Assembly: GCA_963682025.1 (NCBI GenBank)
Contig: OY821519.1
Span: 5,462,668 to 5,526,667, forward strand
DNA length: 64,000 nt
DNA from: Cordilura impudica
Taxonomy: Eukaryota > Arthropoda > Insecta > Diptera > Scathophagidae
Reading direction: 5' to 3'
Position numbers and translations under genes: made by a program. Positions within the stretch are counted from its first letter, which is position 1. Each line of letters begins with the position of its first letter. The notes under the pieces were generated by a model that was not told the DNA's origin, did no database searches, and was given only the letters and a program-made list of their open reading frames with translations. Of this stretch, positions 46,920-57,430 are shown in pieces.

Positions 46920-48341
46920 TGTTTACAGAAAATAATCAGCCATTAACAATTAATTGGGATACTAAACTCTTAGAAGAAGATCGGCTGGCTATAATTGATT
47001 CAGCTCCAGGCTTAGACTGGAATGCAAATCTCTTCTGCGGTTTATGACGCGCTAGAAGACAAAAATATTTTGATGAAAATGGAAGCGTTTGGTTTTTAAA
47101 CGACGTCGTCCAATACTGGTCGGTTTAAAGGTGCGTGTACTCTTTTGGATTGGAGAAGACAATTGGAAATGACATATTATTCATGGGTTGTAGACAGCAT
47201 GTTTTTGCAATTCTACTAGCAGCAGTGTTTACGGAGGCAAATTTTGGAGTATCCACTGTACCAGATATTTCAATTTTTAAAAAATTCAAAAAACAATGGC
47301 CAAAAATTTATCAAGATAAGTATTTGGCAAGAATATATCATGTAAGAGTTATTGCAATTCTAGGCGAAATTTTCTTCAAAAGAGATGATTACAAGGAATT
47401 TTTGGAATTGGTAATTATTTTTCTTGGTGACACTCCTCCTAGAGGAATAAATTTCACAAAACCTGGTGCGTTACACTACGACAGATGGATGCCTAAGGTT
47501 ATATATTGTTAAAAAACTTTAATTTTTCACAATCAGTTTCCTGATGTTACTGATACTGAAACCAGTGGTTTAATAGAAGTGACTGGTTTTATTGTAAGTT
47601 GTTATTCAATTTTTTGGTTCAATTCTAATAAAGCGGAAAAAGCAGCTTCATATGATATTAAATTTTTGAAGAAGTTAGAAAACTACAAAAATATTAACAA
47701 AAATATTGCCGACAAAGCCATTTAAAAAATAATAAATCATCTTCATTATCTAATCTAGGAATATGTTGGCTTATGCTTATTTAACGAAAGAATTGATGAT
47801 AAAACAAAAGACAAGCTAGTGGCAAAAATGTTTATCAACGCTCCTGAAAATTATGATGAAGATGAAGATGTATTAAGGAAACTAGTACTTAAGAAGGAGA
47901 ATTTAAGCAATTTTATATCCAGAGATTATTTTGAAATTATAAAAGATTTATTTTCAAAAAATACGAAAACTGCTTTAAAGAGTTAAAAACAACCCAAATT
48001 ATTGGAAAGTTTTAAATGAATACGCAAAAGGCTTCCAACAGACGTTTTATAAAAACATTGTTGGTAACGTTTATCTTTTTCATATGCATATTTTCTAAAA
48101 ATCCATTACTAACTCTGAATTGTTAAAAAAAAATTTATCTGCAAATAAAGAAGAATTATTATTATTATTAGTATTACTAATACGCAAAAGGAAAAATATT
48201 GTCCAAGACTTAAATGTCATCAATGATACTGCAGAAAGAGTCATAAAGTTGATTCAAGAATACCATGGCAAAATTACAAAAGATGAAGAAAAGAAACAAC
48301 ATTTAATTAAAGTAACTATCCATGTTTTACATGTGTGTTAA
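46920..48341 (+). pseudogene. Decayed hAT-like transposase, cousin of 14396-16063
   Basis: Starts TENNQPLTINWDTKLLEEDR, matching VPFTIHWDGKMIED of the intact relative. It then skips the second-Asp block, keeps GNDILFMGCRQHVFAILLAA (the C-x2-H motif), FGVSTVPDISIFKKFKKQWP, FFKRDDYKEFLELVIIFLGD, GINFTKPGALHYDRWMPKV (RW motif), and near the end VINDTAERVIKLIQEYHGKI, TKDEEKKQHL, corresponding to VVNDIAERGVALMEEYN. Intervening parts are in several frames with stops (47040, 47513, 47725 and others). DG has become DT. No ends or target duplication were found, so its limits are those of recognisable coding. Confidence 0.8.
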
Positions 48342-48871
48342 TTTTATTTTTTGTTAATATTTTTTTTTTCATTTAAGAGGTGGTACACAATTATAGGCTA
48401 TACTATTCGAAAAGTACAAATTTACAATCTCTACACAAAGATTTCGATTTATAAGGTTATTTTTATTTTTTTTTTAATTAATTAATTTCTGAAATAAAAA
48501 TGTTTTAAAATTTTTCATATTCAATTCGCGCGTCCCAAAATGTGTTCTAGTTTTAAAATTTTTTTCAGAATTTCTATATTCATATAAAGGTATATCGAGG
48601 GCTTATATTCAAAAAGTGCTACCTACATTTGACACCAATATCAATTTGGGATTTTAATCTGTTTTCTGATATAATATAAAACATAAGATTAATTTTGATA
48701 CCATGCATGATTAGCACGACTATTCCATATTAGATTTTGTGGCAAATCGATCGACAAATACTTTCAGATCTTATTAATAAATTGGTTTATCCCGCTCTCT
48801 TTAAGATAATCAGGGATGCAAATATTTTTTTTTAATATAAGCCCTAGATATACAAATATGTTTATACTGTA
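48342..48871. other. AT-rich spacer, no gene seen
   Basis: No coding frame; A/T runs only. Confidence 0.4.
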
Positions 48872-48882
48872 TCTATATATAT
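48872..48882 (+). mobile_element. 5' terminus of a Helitron-like copy, cut by element E
   Basis: A|TCTATATATAT matches the 5' end at 52307 (A|TCTATATATGTATATAAAAA). The sequence resumes after element E at 51701 with ATAAAATTGAATGTGTGTTT. Confidence 0.65.
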
Positions 48883-51696
48883 GGGGGATTTCATGTCAAG
48901 TGCACCAACTTTTGAAACCGATGTCTTCCGATCGGAATGAAATTTGCACCAAGGTTAGTCCTATCGGATAGTAGTTTAGACACAATTTTTCAACAAGATT
49001 GGTTCAGATCTCTCTGAGTTAGAGGGGATCAAAATTTGACATTTTGGCCAAACAGGTCTTTTTTCCCATCCTTGTAACTTATTACCTATTGTTCTTAGAA
49101 AATTTTCTCCCAAATAGTTTAAATAGCTATTTCTTCAGTATTTCGGAAAAAATACTTTAAAAAAAAAATTTTTTTTTTGTAGACCTTTTTTTTGCTAAAT
49201 TAAAGCATTTTTTGCCTTTTTTCCAAAAAGAGCATTTTTTTTTTTTTTTTATTTTTAATAAGAAAGCTTAGGATTTTTCCTTTAATAGCTTTTTGGTCGC
49301 TTAGTGGGATGGGAGTGGGATATCTATCAAAATAAATATTTTGTAACTCAAGACAACGGTTTTTCAATTTTTCACAAATGCACTATTTTGAATTTTTTCC
49401 TATTTGTGTGTAAAACCTTACAAATGAAACTTATACTGAGAAACTAGACAAACTAAACTTTCCGACGGTATATAACATACCTAACTAAAGTTTTATACCC
49501 TCGATACTGTAATACACAGAATATGTTAACCTCAGGAAAAATCGCTTTTTTTCTATAGAAATGTTGAAAAATTATTATTTTTTATTTATTTTTAATAATA
49601 ACTTAATTATTGTATAATAATAATAATATTAAAAATAAAAAGATAAATAATTTTTTAAAATTTAATCTTAATTGCATTAGATCCATTTATATCATAACTA
49701 TTTTTATACTTAATTTATTGTAGCTGATGAAGTATTTAAGTCTTGTAAATTTTTAAATACCCAGTCTTTCATCCAGCTTTTTTGTTGCCTTACTGCGTTT
49801 TTTTTTTGTCAATCCTTTCTTGGCGTTACTAGGTTCAGCTGTTGATTTCGCTGCTGGTTTATTTGTTGTCTTTGAAAAGAAATCGCATTCAATAGAGGCA
49901 GAAAACTTTTTCAACTTGAGTCTTCCATCGACAAGCGGTATAAAAGCATGTTATTGAGCGGTGCAATCGATTGTTACCGCAGCATCGAATCTGCTCTTCA
50001 ATGTTTTCAATGTTTCCTGATGATCCTCTTTGCTACTAAACACTATTTTAGTTTGTTTACAATAATTCTTTGCCCAATAGAATAAAGCAGTCGCATCTAA
50101 GATGCGATCTTGATGAGAGCACTGGAGGCTATACTTCGCTGCATTTCTTTGAAGGTTAGCTGAAATACCATCACATGCTCCTTTACCATGAGCAGTAGGA
50201 TGAAAATGCCACCCAGCTGGCATTCCAAAATCTTTTTCATGGGCATAAGATTTGCCAGGCTACTTTTGTTTTTAACATGTTGACGAGCTCCGTCCGAAAC
50301 GTAGTATACCTTCTTTACTGTCAATTTAGATTTTAGAAATTTTAGTATTCTCTTCTGGTACTCATAAACTGCAACGACATCATGTTTTAAATCGTCGGAT
50401 ATGATTGCCATACTTTTGTGTTCCAGTTTTTCATCTTTCATGTAGTAAATAACTACTGTGAATATAGTTGCTTGGTCGTTATTGAAGTGTAATGCTTGTA
50501 TGGGATCCTGAAGAACATATTTATAGTTTTCTGCGAAATCATATGAAATAACGAATTCACCAGACTTCAAATGTATCTTCAAATCCTTGAAGATGCTCTT
50601 TGACTAAAAAGTGATGGTTTCTCAAGTTTAGCAATTCTGTACACATTTCTTCCACAAAATCATCCACATTTAAAATGATTGTTTTCAATTTTGACAGATA
50701 CACATATGTCTGAATCCAAGAATCAAATTTGACCTCCTCTATATATTCTCGATCCAAAGAGTTGATTAAATTTTCTTTGATGAATGTGGTTTTCGGGCAA
50801 TTGGTACATTCACCTAAGTGGCAAGAAGTTGTTGCATTAGGACACATAGTCAATTTAAGGCAATCGCGGTAATCGTGTAAATCTTCTGCCGAATCATCTA
50901 TTAAATACTTTAATTTGATTTCCTTCAACATCAGTTTAATATTTTCATGGTAAATGCAAACGCATACTGTATGAGTTCCGCTGCTTCCTGCCTCATTTGG
51001 GTAAATTTTGTGAAGCCAATTATGACATCCTCGTGTTCAGATTGAAATGTTGCAAATAACTTTTTCAGGTTACAGAGAACCATTCTATTCTGTTATGTTA
51101 TGAGGGTATGTTACATACCCTCGGAAAGTTTAGTTTGTCTAGTTTCTCAGTATAAGTTTTATTTGTAAGGTTTTAGACACAAATAGGAAAAAATTCAAAA
51201 TAGTGCATTTGTGAAAAATTGAAAAAACGTTGTCTTGAGTTACAAAACATTTATTTTGATAGATATCCCACTCCCATGCCACTAAGCGACCAAAAATCTC
51301 TTAAAGGAAAAATCCTAAGCTTTCTTATGAAAAAAAAAAATATGCCCTTTTTGGAAAAAAAAGGCAAAAAATGCTTTAATTTAGCAAAAAAAAGTCTACA
51401 AAAATAAATTTTTTTTTTTAAAGTATTTTTTTCCGAAATACTGAAGAAATAGCTATCTAAACTATTTGGGAGAAAATTTTCTAAGAACAATAGGTAATAA
51501 GTTACAAGGATGGGAAGAAACACCTGTTTGGCCAAAATGTCAAATTTTGATCCCCTCTAACTCAGAGATATCTGGACCAATCTTGTTGAAAAATTGTGTC
51601 TAAACTACTATCAAATAGGACTAACCTTGGTGCAAATTTCATCCCGATCGGAAGACATCGGTTTCAAAAGTTTGTGCACTTGACATGAAATCCCCC
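48883..51696 (-). mobile_element. Element E: DNA transposon, ~600-bp arms, ATAT TSD
   Basis: ATAT lies at 48879-48882 and 51697-51700. The ends are GGGGGATTTCATGTCAAGTG on both sides (inverted at the right). The arms run to about 49500 and back from about 51105, with paired landmarks CCGATGTCTTCCGATCGG, AGTCCTATCGGATAGTAG, TCTAACTCAGAGAKATCTG, TTGGCCAAACAGG and AAACTTATACTGAGAAACTA. Length is 2814 bp. The gene and target duplication are of the element C type, but the arm sequences differ, so C and E are separate subfamilies. Confidence 0.9.
49753..51085 (-). pseudogene. Element E transposase-type gene, frameshifted
   Basis: Minus strand: RMVLCNLKKLFATFQSEHED, VIIGFTKFTQ, shift, EAGSSGTHTVCVCIYHENIK, LML (cf. 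ADASGSHNVCVCKIHQNTKL in C), DCLKLTMCPNATTSCHLGEC, TNCP, LLNLRNHHFLVKEH, shift, FVISYDFAENYKYVLQDPIQ (first Asp), FNNDQATIFTVVIYYMKDEK, IISDDLKHDVVAVYEYQKRI, VYYVSDGARQHVKNKSSLAN (second Asp), shift, GWHFHPTAHGKGACDG (conserved H-G-K and D-G) and RFDAAVTIDCTAQ, TAA, HAFIPLVDGRLKLKKFSASI, then a Lys-rich tail to 49753. At least three frameshifts and one stop. It is better preserved around SDDLKHD and HGKGACDG than element C. Confidence 0.82.
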
Positions 51697-52306
51697 ATAT
51701 ATAAAATTGAATGTGTGTTTGTTTATTTGTTTGTTTGTTTGTACGTTATAGGAGACCAAACCTCTGGACCAATATTGCTGAAATTTTCACAGTATTTAAC
51801 TGGGACTCTGGCATGATTAATAGGGTACTTTTTTTTCGACCGCACCCACGTTTACGCCCACTTTTTAAAATTATGTAATTGCTCCCATATAGTTTTTAAC
51901 AGATTTACTTCAAATTGTATACACATTATACTCCAGGCAAGGTAGAAATAAACATTTCTTACGCCACGCCCCCTTTAACGCCCCTTTTCAGGCCAAATTT
52001 TGTTTGAAAGTTTTAAACTTTTTGTTCTCTGTACAAATTTGTTCCTTCCAACGGATTTTTATTCATTTGTTAGTATATTGCTCTTAATACTGTTAACGTC
52101 GCCATATAACTATGAACCACGCCCACTTCACCGCCCCCTTTTTTTAACTCAGATACTTACCTATACCACTAGCAATGTTTGCTATACAAAATAGTTTTTT
52201 TGTAATATGTATTTACCTAAAGTTTTATACAGCCATACATTTTTTTATTACCAAATCCCCCTTTTTCGGCCCATTTAACCTTAAATTATAATTAATCTGC
52301 TTTCAA
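51697..52306 (+). mobile_element. Helitron-like copy, continuation after element E
   Basis: ATATATAAAATTGAATGTGT, GTTTGTTTGTTTGTACGTTA, TAGGAGACCAAACCTCTGGA and CACGCCCCCTTTAACGCCCC fit the same family as 52307-53050. Its own 3' end was not located; the next Helitron follows directly, so it may be interrupted or truncated. Confidence 0.6.
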
Positions 52307-53050
52307 TCTATATATGTATATAAAAATTAATGTGTGTTTGTTTGTGCTTTATAGGAGGCCAAACCCCTGAACCGATCTTCCTGAAATTTTTATAACATGT
52401 TACTGTCAATTTTGCTCTGGAAGGAATAATAGGCTATATAAATTTTTGATTGGACAAAGGGGCGGTGCCATGCCAATATAACCTAAAATTTGAAATCGTC
52501 ATATCTCGGGAATTTTTTGATCTGCGGCGGTCATTTTGGTACATATGGTATTGGTATGAGTAGAAATACATACCAGAAGAAAAGTGGGCGGGACCACGCC
52601 CCTTTTTAGAAAAATAAAAAATCGTAAAATCTTCTAAACTACTGGAAGGATCGTCATGAAATTTTCACAGAAGGATATTTTTGCGAAATAGTAAGTCCTT
52701 AACTATATAAAGTTGTTAGTGGGCAAAGGGGCGTGGTCTCGCCCATATAACCCAATATATAACATCGTCATATCTCGGCCATTTTTTAACCTACGGCGAT
52801 GATATTTAGTATATATCGTATTGAAATTAATAGAAATAGTATTACAAGAAAACTGGGCGGGACCACGTCCTTTTTAGAAAAATTAAAATCCATAATAACT
52901 TCTGTTAAGCCCTTAATTATAAAAAGTTTTTAGTGCAATAATTAATTCTAAATTAAATAAATAATATTTTGTTAATATACAAATATTTTTTTTTTATTTT
53001 ATTTTATTTTATAACGATGAAGGGTAGCGAAGCACACCGGGTTCAGCTAG
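52307..53050 (+). mobile_element. Non-autonomous Helitron-like element, 744 bp
   Basis: Starts TC (TCTATATATGTATATAAAAA) after A, and ends GGGTTCAGCTAG before T, the A|TC...CTRR|T signature. Just upstream of the end, GGGTAGCGAAGCACACCGGG can form a short hairpin. The body has GGGGCGGTGCCATGCC and CATATCTCGGGAATTTTTTG blocks, tandemly repeated with GGGCGTGGTCTCGCCC. No protein is encoded and there is no target duplication, as expected. Confidence 0.8.
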
Positions 53051-53640
53051 TTAAATATAAAAACTAATTAATCTACATATTTTCATAAAATAACAAACAA
53101 ATTTGAGGAATTTCATGAATACATTAAATTTGTTTTATTTAAAAAAAAAAATTCAGAGAAAGAAAATATTTATAGATTTTCATAGAGCGTCAATCTGACA
53201 TCAAGAGTACCCCACAGGTTAATTTTAGAAAATAAGTCCAGAATATAATTTACAAGAATTATCAAAATATCATCAACAAGTTGTAACGAAATCCTTCAAC
53301 AAATATATATTTTTCCGATATTTTGTTTTAAAAAAATGTAAATCTCTCTCTTTGACCTCAATTCAAAAGATTGAGAGCCTATATCAAGTAGTATAATATT
53401 TTGCCAAGAGATATTTGAAAAATGAAGACACCAAAAATATGTAGCCTAAAAGTTGAAAAAGTATGAAAAATCAAATTTTTCTTCAAATCCGCTGAAATAA
53501 AAACGCTGGCCTCCCCAAATTGAGAACAAGATACCTATAATGTGTGAAATTTTTAATCAAATATATGTTTTTAGTAAGACCTTAAAGTCAAATCGTTGAT
53601 TTCGGTAAATTTCTTGAACAAAATTTTTGAAAAAGTAAAG
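53051..53640. other. AT-rich spacer, no gene seen
   Basis: Complex sequence without frame or recognised repeat. Confidence 0.35.
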
Positions 53641-54060
53641 TTGGAGATTTTGAAATAGTGCTAAAAAATACGGAACGTTTTAACATTAATTTAGAACGGC
53701 ATAACAATAGACGAGATGCAAAGTACTTTATATAAGATCATTTCGGGATGAAAAGAATGCAAAAAAGTTGTTGTTATAAATTATATGAATGTCTTTAAAA
53801 ATGTGGGATCGATTTTCTTAATCAAGTAGTCTGCGGCGCTTTAATTGCCTGGGGATCTTGATATAACTTGTCTGTTTTTCAACCGATAATAGATTTTTAT
53901 GTTTTATTGGAAAGATAATTTACTCTGCATTATGGGATGTTAATTTATTTTATTAAAAAGCAATTATTAATATCAAAATTTTTGTGAAAAATGATTTTTT
54001 TTTCTTTTTGATATTTGAACTTTGAACTCAAGTTTTGCGCACTAAAGTCTTAGATCCAAT
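53641..54060 (+). repeat. Duplicated segment with a coding-like tail, copy 1
   Basis: Closely similar to 58335-58660. The first 160 bp translate, with one stop, to DFEIVLKNTERFNINLERHN, RRDAKYF and MKRMQKSCCYKLYECL before TAA. Then ATCGATTTTCTTAATCAAGT, CTGCGGCGCTTTAATTGCCT and GGAAAGATAATTTACTCTGC follow. It has an extra internal stretch (53940-54035) absent from copy 2. Probably the 3' end of an unidentified transposon gene. Confidence 0.7.
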
Positions 54061-54868
54061 GTCGCAATAATCCGACCCGCACACCTCAAAATTCGACCAA
54101 AATTTTTTTTTCATACAAACTGCTCTCACCCTAATATATAATCAAGATATGATCACTTGTGAAAAAAATATGTTTAATATAATTTTAGTTTTTTATTTTG
54201 CCATTGACAATATCGTAGCTTTTTTACTTATTTACAAGTGCAGTAAACACTCACAAATTCAAGCTCGAATTTCCAGAAATTAAAAAAATGTTAAAATCTG
54301 GAAATCTGCAAAGCGGCTAAAAAAGTACCTTTCAAATAATGTACGTTTGGTAAAAATCGGGATAAAACAAAACATCGATCACAAGAAATCGTCTAGCCCA
54401 TTAATATTATAGATTTTTATATTTTGGTATCTCATCAAATTAGTTTCTCTTCAATACATTTAAATAAACATTAGGGTTATTTGTATGCTTACATATACCT
54501 TCTTGGTGGATACAGCACATCGTTTTATATACATTGTTCTTAGTGTTCGACTTCTCGTAATAACACATGTAAAATCTAGTTTTTTCTTCGATGTTCAGAG
54601 AAACACATTTTGATCTTTTTGGGATAATATCAAATGATACAGATGAGCGGTCTCCAGATTCTGAAGGTTGACGAAACATTGAAGATGTGGAATGTGCTAT
54701 TGAGCAACTGGGCTCCCCCACTGATTCATTTTGTAAATTGTTGGTAATACAAGAGGTATTCTAAGCTCACGCAAGAAAACTCTTCGCATTGTTTGTTTGT
54801 TTGTTTGTCAATTTGCGTAACAACTTTTGGGCAAATTCGCAAGATCAGAAAAACTTGCCCACTGTTAT
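54061..54868. other. Spacer with one dispersed repeat
   Basis: 54290-54415 repeats 12238-12365 (AATCTGCAAAGCGGCTAAAA; ACATCGATCACAAGAAATCG). A GTTTGTTTGTTTGTTTG tract lies near 54791. No gene is supported; a minus-strand frame at 54440-54721 (SCSIAHSTSSMFRQPSESGD) is not recognised. Confidence 0.4.
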
Positions 54869-55611
54869 GTTATGACCAGAGTTCAGAAAAAAACACACAC
54901 TGAATAAAAAACTCGTACATATATGTAAACAAACATAACTTAGACCAACACACACATATTTTTATTTTCATATCAATTATGTTTGTTTTTAAATTTACTT
55001 CGGTGCCCAACACAACCATGACTGTGTTCGTTTTAATATTTCGTTATTTACACGAACATTTTTGTATCACGTTCTTTTTGTTTCAATTACACATAAAGCA
55101 CACATTTTTGAATGTTGCTTTATTTGAAGTTCATGATCTGGTACGTGCACTGAAAAAAAAAAAAACAGAACATGTACAATAAACAATAAACAGTTTCGAG
55201 TTCAGTTATATTTTAAACACGACTTAAAATATAACTGAACTCGAACCTGTTTATTGTACATGTTCTGTTTTTTCTTACTACACGAGCCACAACACGACTT
55301 AAAATATAACTTAACTCGAACCTGTTTATTGTACATGTTCTGTTTTTTTTTTCAGTACACGTACCAGAACATGAACTTCAAATAAAGCAACACTCAATAA
55401 ATGTGTGCTTTATGTGTGATTGAAACAAAAAGTACGTGATACAAAAATGTTCGTGTAAATAACGAAATATTAAAATGAACACAGTCATGGTTGTGTTGGG
55501 CACCGAAGAAAAACAAACATAATTGATATGAAAATAAAGATATGTGTTGGCTGCTTTTGAGCAGAACATTGTGTGTTTCATGTGTGTATTTTCTGAACCT
55601 TGGTTATGACT
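54869..55611. mobile_element. 743-bp foldback palindrome
   Basis: The left arm (54869 to about 55215) is the near-perfect inverse of the right arm (about 55225-55611): GGTGCCCAACACAACCATGA at 55002 against its inverse at 55485, CATAAAGCACACATTT at 55094 against 55395-55415, ACAGAACATGTACAATAAAC at 55164 against 55255 and 55335. The central segment CACGACTTAAAATATAACT plus GAACCTGTTTATTGTACATG is also directly duplicated (55215-55275, 55293-55350). The outer ends TTATGACCAGAGTTCAGAAA and the inverse of TTCTGAACCTTGGTTATGA look like transposon termini. No target duplication is clear. The transcript would fold into a long hairpin. Confidence 0.85.
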
Positions 55612-56639
55612 CTTCACTCTTCGAACATAATTCAAAACTAAACGTTCGCCTTAACTTTTTTCAGCTAAACCACCAACTGGTTTACACAAATATGGTTGCA
55701 TTTTCTAAACGTAATAAGTTTTAGAGCAAACTAAAACCCAAAATTTAATTCCATATCGGCTTAGAAGGCATATGTTGTTGAAACTTGCATCTCCTATGAA
55801 AATATAGCAATTGTTCGTCAACTGTAACACATTCAGATGGTTTGCAGTAATAATAGTTCAGACCATTTGTCGAATATTTCAGGAATTGCAGCAAATTAGT
55901 CCGTTATGCTTTCTTGATGTCTATTTATAATGTTATCGAACCAAATAACACTATTCATGTATTGAAATGTCTTCTTCGATATCATCGCTCTAAATAAATC
56001 CAACATTGTCTCATTCTTTCATCTAAATTATCACAATTATATCTAAGACATTAGATTGGTTAGAAGCATAAACCTGTAAAGTCCAGCCAAATTAGGAACA
56101 CCGATATATGCATGTAACAAGTTTGAGTCGATTTCGGTATAGCTTTCACAGCATTGTTCCTTTGCATATGCATTTTATCACTTCAGAATACCACAATTGT
56201 TTATATTGTATAATAGGTACACAGTTTGTCATAATATCAATAGGAATGGACATTTGATGGCAAAAAATTATGTTCCTAGTACAAAATATATATAAATTAC
56301 ATATGTGTTGAAAACCACACACCAGGGTAAGCAACGTCACTTTTTAAATATGTCGTTGTAAAAAAATATTTTTGGATCAATTAATACGTTTGCTGTATAA
56401 AATTGATGTGACAGCAAAAGTCAAGAAATTTCATGAACATCGCTTAATTATTTTTTCTGTGTACAAAATATTTTCATATTGTGTAGTTTTCCACACAAGG
56501 GTGAGATGAAGGTTAAAAATGGTTAGATAACATCTCACATCTTCCATTATTAGTTTCGCAAAATTTTTATGAATAAAATTAGGAGAAGAAATATTAATTA
56601 AAATTTTAATATTTTTTAAATTCTTTTTATTTCATTCGG
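55612..56639. other. Spacer, no gene seen
   Basis: Ordinary AT-rich DNA with no frame of coding character and no recognised repeat. Confidence 0.4.
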
Positions 56640-56651
56640 TTTTAATAACTA

Positions 56652-56846
56652 ATTTATTTATTTATTTATTTATATTGATTACAATACAAAATAAATTTGT
56701 ATTCTAATTTGGATCCGGGGATAAGCCGGGTGACAAAGACCATTTGGCTGGTTTTTGCAGCGACAGACCAGAGCCTCTGGTGGGAATCGAACACACGACC
56801 CCCGCACGATAGGCGATCACGCTACCCTACTCACCTACCGGGGCAC
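56652..56846 (-). mobile_element. tRNA-derived SINE with TSD
   Basis: On the minus strand it starts GTGCCCCGGTAGGTGAGTAG, with pol III A box TAGGTGAGTAGG and B box GTTCGATTCCC 30-40 bp later in a tRNA-like head. An unrelated body follows (CGCTGCAAAAACCAGCCAAA, GGCTTATCCCCGGATCC) and an AAATAAATAAATAAAT tail at 56653-56676. The flanks TTTTAATAACTA (56640-56651) and TTTTATTAACCA (56847-56858) match at ten of twelve, a plausible target duplication. About 195 bp. It encodes no protein and relies on a LINE. Confidence 0.88.
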
Positions 56847-56858
56847 TTTTTATTAACC

Positions 56859-57430
56859 AAATAATTTGCCACCGAAGGCACTCTGGCGTAAATCAGAAAT
56901 CGTAAAGCGCTGATGGAAAGGTAGTTGCTTATTTCTTTCCGCCAAAGGCTACAGCAGCTTTGCAACTAATGGATAAAAATGCTACAAAAGCATGCAATGT
57001 AATTTATAGCAGCAGTTAATTCCTCAAATGATTGCTGTATGTTTGAAATCCCATTCATATCAAAATGCAATAATTTTACTGAAATAAGCTTGGAATGAAT
57101 TACTGGAAAGTCCGATGAACAATTCTGATGTGCCACTACCACATTTTCTACAAATAAATAAGGTCTGCGGTGAAGTTCTCCAAGCAAATCGAAGTCAGTT
57201 AACAGAAATTGATCCGAATAACTGCATTTGTATAGAATACATCGAAAAATGGAATGAAGATGAGTTGGAAGTCGAGTCTGAACATGATATTAGATAAAAG
57301 CGAAGGCTCTGTTGTTGAAGTAAAATGGTGTAAAAATAGTGAATTGTATTTTTTTTTTTTTACATTTGAACAATCTTTTGGTACGCCGTAACAATATCGT
57401 TATGGCATATTTAAAGTAACCAAGAAACAA
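56859..57430. other. Spacer, weak coding-like fragment
   Basis: A 60-codon plus frame at 57115-57297 reads MNNSDVPLPHFLQINKVCGE and ends DELEVESEHDIR. It is complex in composition but not recognised. Possibly the debris of a transposon gene. Confidence 0.35.

Noticed and set aside
56700..56846. A functional tRNA gene
   Set aside because: The head lacks a proper acceptor stem and is joined to an unrelated body and (AAAT)n tail with flanking duplication, so it is a SINE.
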